Origin: an uncultured Nostocoides sp.
GTDB taxonomy: Bacteria; Actinomycetota; Actinomycetes; Actinomycetales; Dermatophilaceae
NCBI GenBank assembly: GCA_936931335.1
Contig: CAKZIH010000197.1
Location: forward strand, 1-6,063
Direction: 5' to 3'
Length of the DNA stretch: 6,063 nucleotides
Within the stretch, counting starts at the first letter, position 1. Each line of letters opens with the position of its first letter. A model generated the notes under the pieces. It made no database searches. It was not told where the DNA came from and saw only the letters and a list, made by a program, of their open reading frames with translations. This document shows, piece after piece, positions 5,313 through 6,063 of the stretch. The position numbers were made by a program, and so were the translations under genes.

Positions 5313-5930
5313 GTGGCAGGCGAGGTGGCGGCAGGGGAACGCTCGGATCGGGTGTGGACCATCCCCAATATCCTGTCGATGCTGCGGCTGGCCGGGGTGC
5401 CGGTCTTCCTCTGGGCGATCCTGAGCCATCACGACACCCTCGCGCTGGTGCTGCTCATGCTCTCCGGCATCAGCGACTACCTCGACGGCAAGATCGCCCG
5501 CTCCTTTGGCCTGGTCTCCCGCCTCGGCGCCGTGCTCGACCCGGTGGCCGACCGGCTCTACATCCTCTCCACCCTGCTCGGGCTCGCCTGGCGCGAGATC
5601 ATCCCGTGGTGGCTGGTGGCGGTGCTGCTGGCCCGGGAAGTCTTCCTCTCCGTGCTGCTGCTGATCGCCCGCACCCGCGGCCTGGCGGAACTCGAGGTCC
5701 ACTTCGTCGGCAAGGCCGCGACCTTCAACCTGCTCTACGCCTTCCCCTGCCTCCTGCTTGCCGACGGTGACGGCCGGCTGGCCGAGATCGCGCGCATCCT
5801 CGGCTGGGGTTTCGCCTGGTGGGGCATCGTCCTCTATTGGGTGGCCGGGCTGCTGTATGCGGTGCAGCTGCGCCGCTTCATGGCCGCCGCCGGCGCGGCG
5901 GCCCTCACCCCCGTGCCTCACCGGTCGTGA
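5313..5930 (+). CDS. CDP-alcohol phosphatidyltransferase (PgsA/cardiolipin synthase type)
   Basis: A 205-residue integral membrane enzyme that transfers a phosphatidyl group from CDP-diacylglycerol to an alcohol, dependent on divalent metal. The full family motif is present: D55-x2-D58-G59-x2-A62-R63-x8-G72-x3-D76-x3-D80; the four aspartates bind metal and the CDP group. About six hydrophobic segments are seen (near 16-36, 41-55, 82-93, 97-117, 136-150, 164-185), as expected. The substrate may be glycerol-3-phosphate (phosphatidylglycerophosphate synthase) or phosphatidylglycerol (the actinobacterial cardiolipin synthase type). The following DUF881 gene matches the order after M. tuberculosis pgsA2 (Rv1822), which favours that subgroup but does not settle activity. 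The GTG start at 5313 fits a leaderless transcript; GTG codons at 5325 and 5352 are alternatives, the latter just before the conserved WTIPNILSMLRL. It overlaps the next gene by 4 bases. Confidence 0.93.
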   Translation: MAGEVAAGERSDRVWTIPNILSMLRLAGVPVFLWAILSHHDTLALVLLMLSGISDYLDGKIARSFGLVSRLGAVLDPVADRLYILSTLLGLAWREIIPWWLVAVLLAREVFLSVLLLIARTRGLAELEVHFVGKAATFNLLYAFPCLLLADGDGRLAEIARILGWGFAWWGIVLYWVAGLLYAVQLRRFMAAAGAAALTPVPHRS

Positions 5931-6048
5931 CCACCCCCGGGCAGTCGCGTCCCGATGCGTCGATGACGCTGCTGCGGGAGATCTTCGAGCGCCCCCTCGA
6001 CCCCGGGTATGCCGCCGCGGCCGCCCGCCGCACCGCCGCGGGCGCCCC
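5927..6048 (+). CDS. DUF881 family protein, N-terminal fragment
   Basis: The first 40 codons of a gene cut by the end of the contig. The GTG start overlaps the TGA of the phosphatidyltransferase gene in GTGA (5927-5930), so the two are likely translationally coupled. The visible peptide has the opening typical of actinobacterial DUF881 proteins: SMTLLREIFERPLDPGYAAA (residues 12-31), then ARR. Known relatives continue with a membrane segment and an extracytoplasmic domain, which are beyond the window. In the mycobacterial locus, two DUF881 genes flank a small DUF1290 membrane protein gene, so such a gene is expected next. Their function is not established; envelope or division roles have been suggested by context. 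True coding sequence ends at about 6048, because the bases after it match a sequencing adapter. Confidence 0.8.
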
Positions 6049-6063
6049 AGATCGGAAGAGCGT
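6049..6063. other. Illumina adapter remnant
   Basis: AGATCGGAAGAGCGT matches the first 15 bases of the common TruSeq adapter read-through sequence. It is at the very end of the window and interrupts the DUF881 coding frame, so it is most likely untrimmed adapter and not genome. Confidence 0.93.

Overview
The window is high-GC DNA from an actinobacterium. Codons are strongly GC-rich at the third position. The right edge carries a pair of genes (CDP-alcohol phosphatidyltransferase overlapping a DUF881-type protein) whose order is typical of Actinomycetota, known for example from the pgsA2-Rv1823-Rv1824-Rv1825 region of Mycobacterium tuberculosis. I cannot name a genus from sequence alone. The final 15 bases match the start of the Illumina TruSeq adapter, so the window ends at the end of an assembled contig and the last gene is cut there.

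Layout. Positions 1-818 have lower GC (about 61% by hand count over 1-720, against 65-85% in 60-base lines sampled further right). They hold one unrecognised reading frame (24-461) with an internal repeat, followed by about 350 bases without a convincing gene. Next is a small VOC/glyoxalase-like gene on the minus strand (819-1172). It is divergent from a secreted right-handed beta-helix protein on the plus strand (1397-2740), with a 224-base gap between them. Two tandem hairpins (2750-2815) separate the beta-helix gene from a converging minus-strand pair. That pair is a MalY/PatB-type PLP-dependent C-S lyase or aminotransferase (5265-4126), followed 53 bases later by a CynX/NimT-family MFS transporter (4072-2834). 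A 47-base divergent gap (5266-5312) then leads to the plus-strand CDP-alcohol phosphatidyltransferase (5313-5930), which overlaps the DUF881 gene by 4 bases.

How the genes may work together. The lyase and MFS genes look like one transcription unit and could handle an amino-acid or sulfur compound and its transport; this is inferred from context only. The phosphatidyltransferase and DUF881 genes begin a conserved membrane-lipid/envelope cluster. The divergent gap between these units is the most informative regulatory piece: each start codon sits 6-7 bases after a TANNNT -10 box with no ribosome binding site, which suggests two leaderless transcripts. A perfect 7-base inverted repeat with 20-base centre-to-centre spacing covers one of these -10 boxes. 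I found no CRISPR array, tRNA, rRNA, insertion sequence or recognisable defence system. I do not see a convincing new multi-gene system; the interesting points are local.
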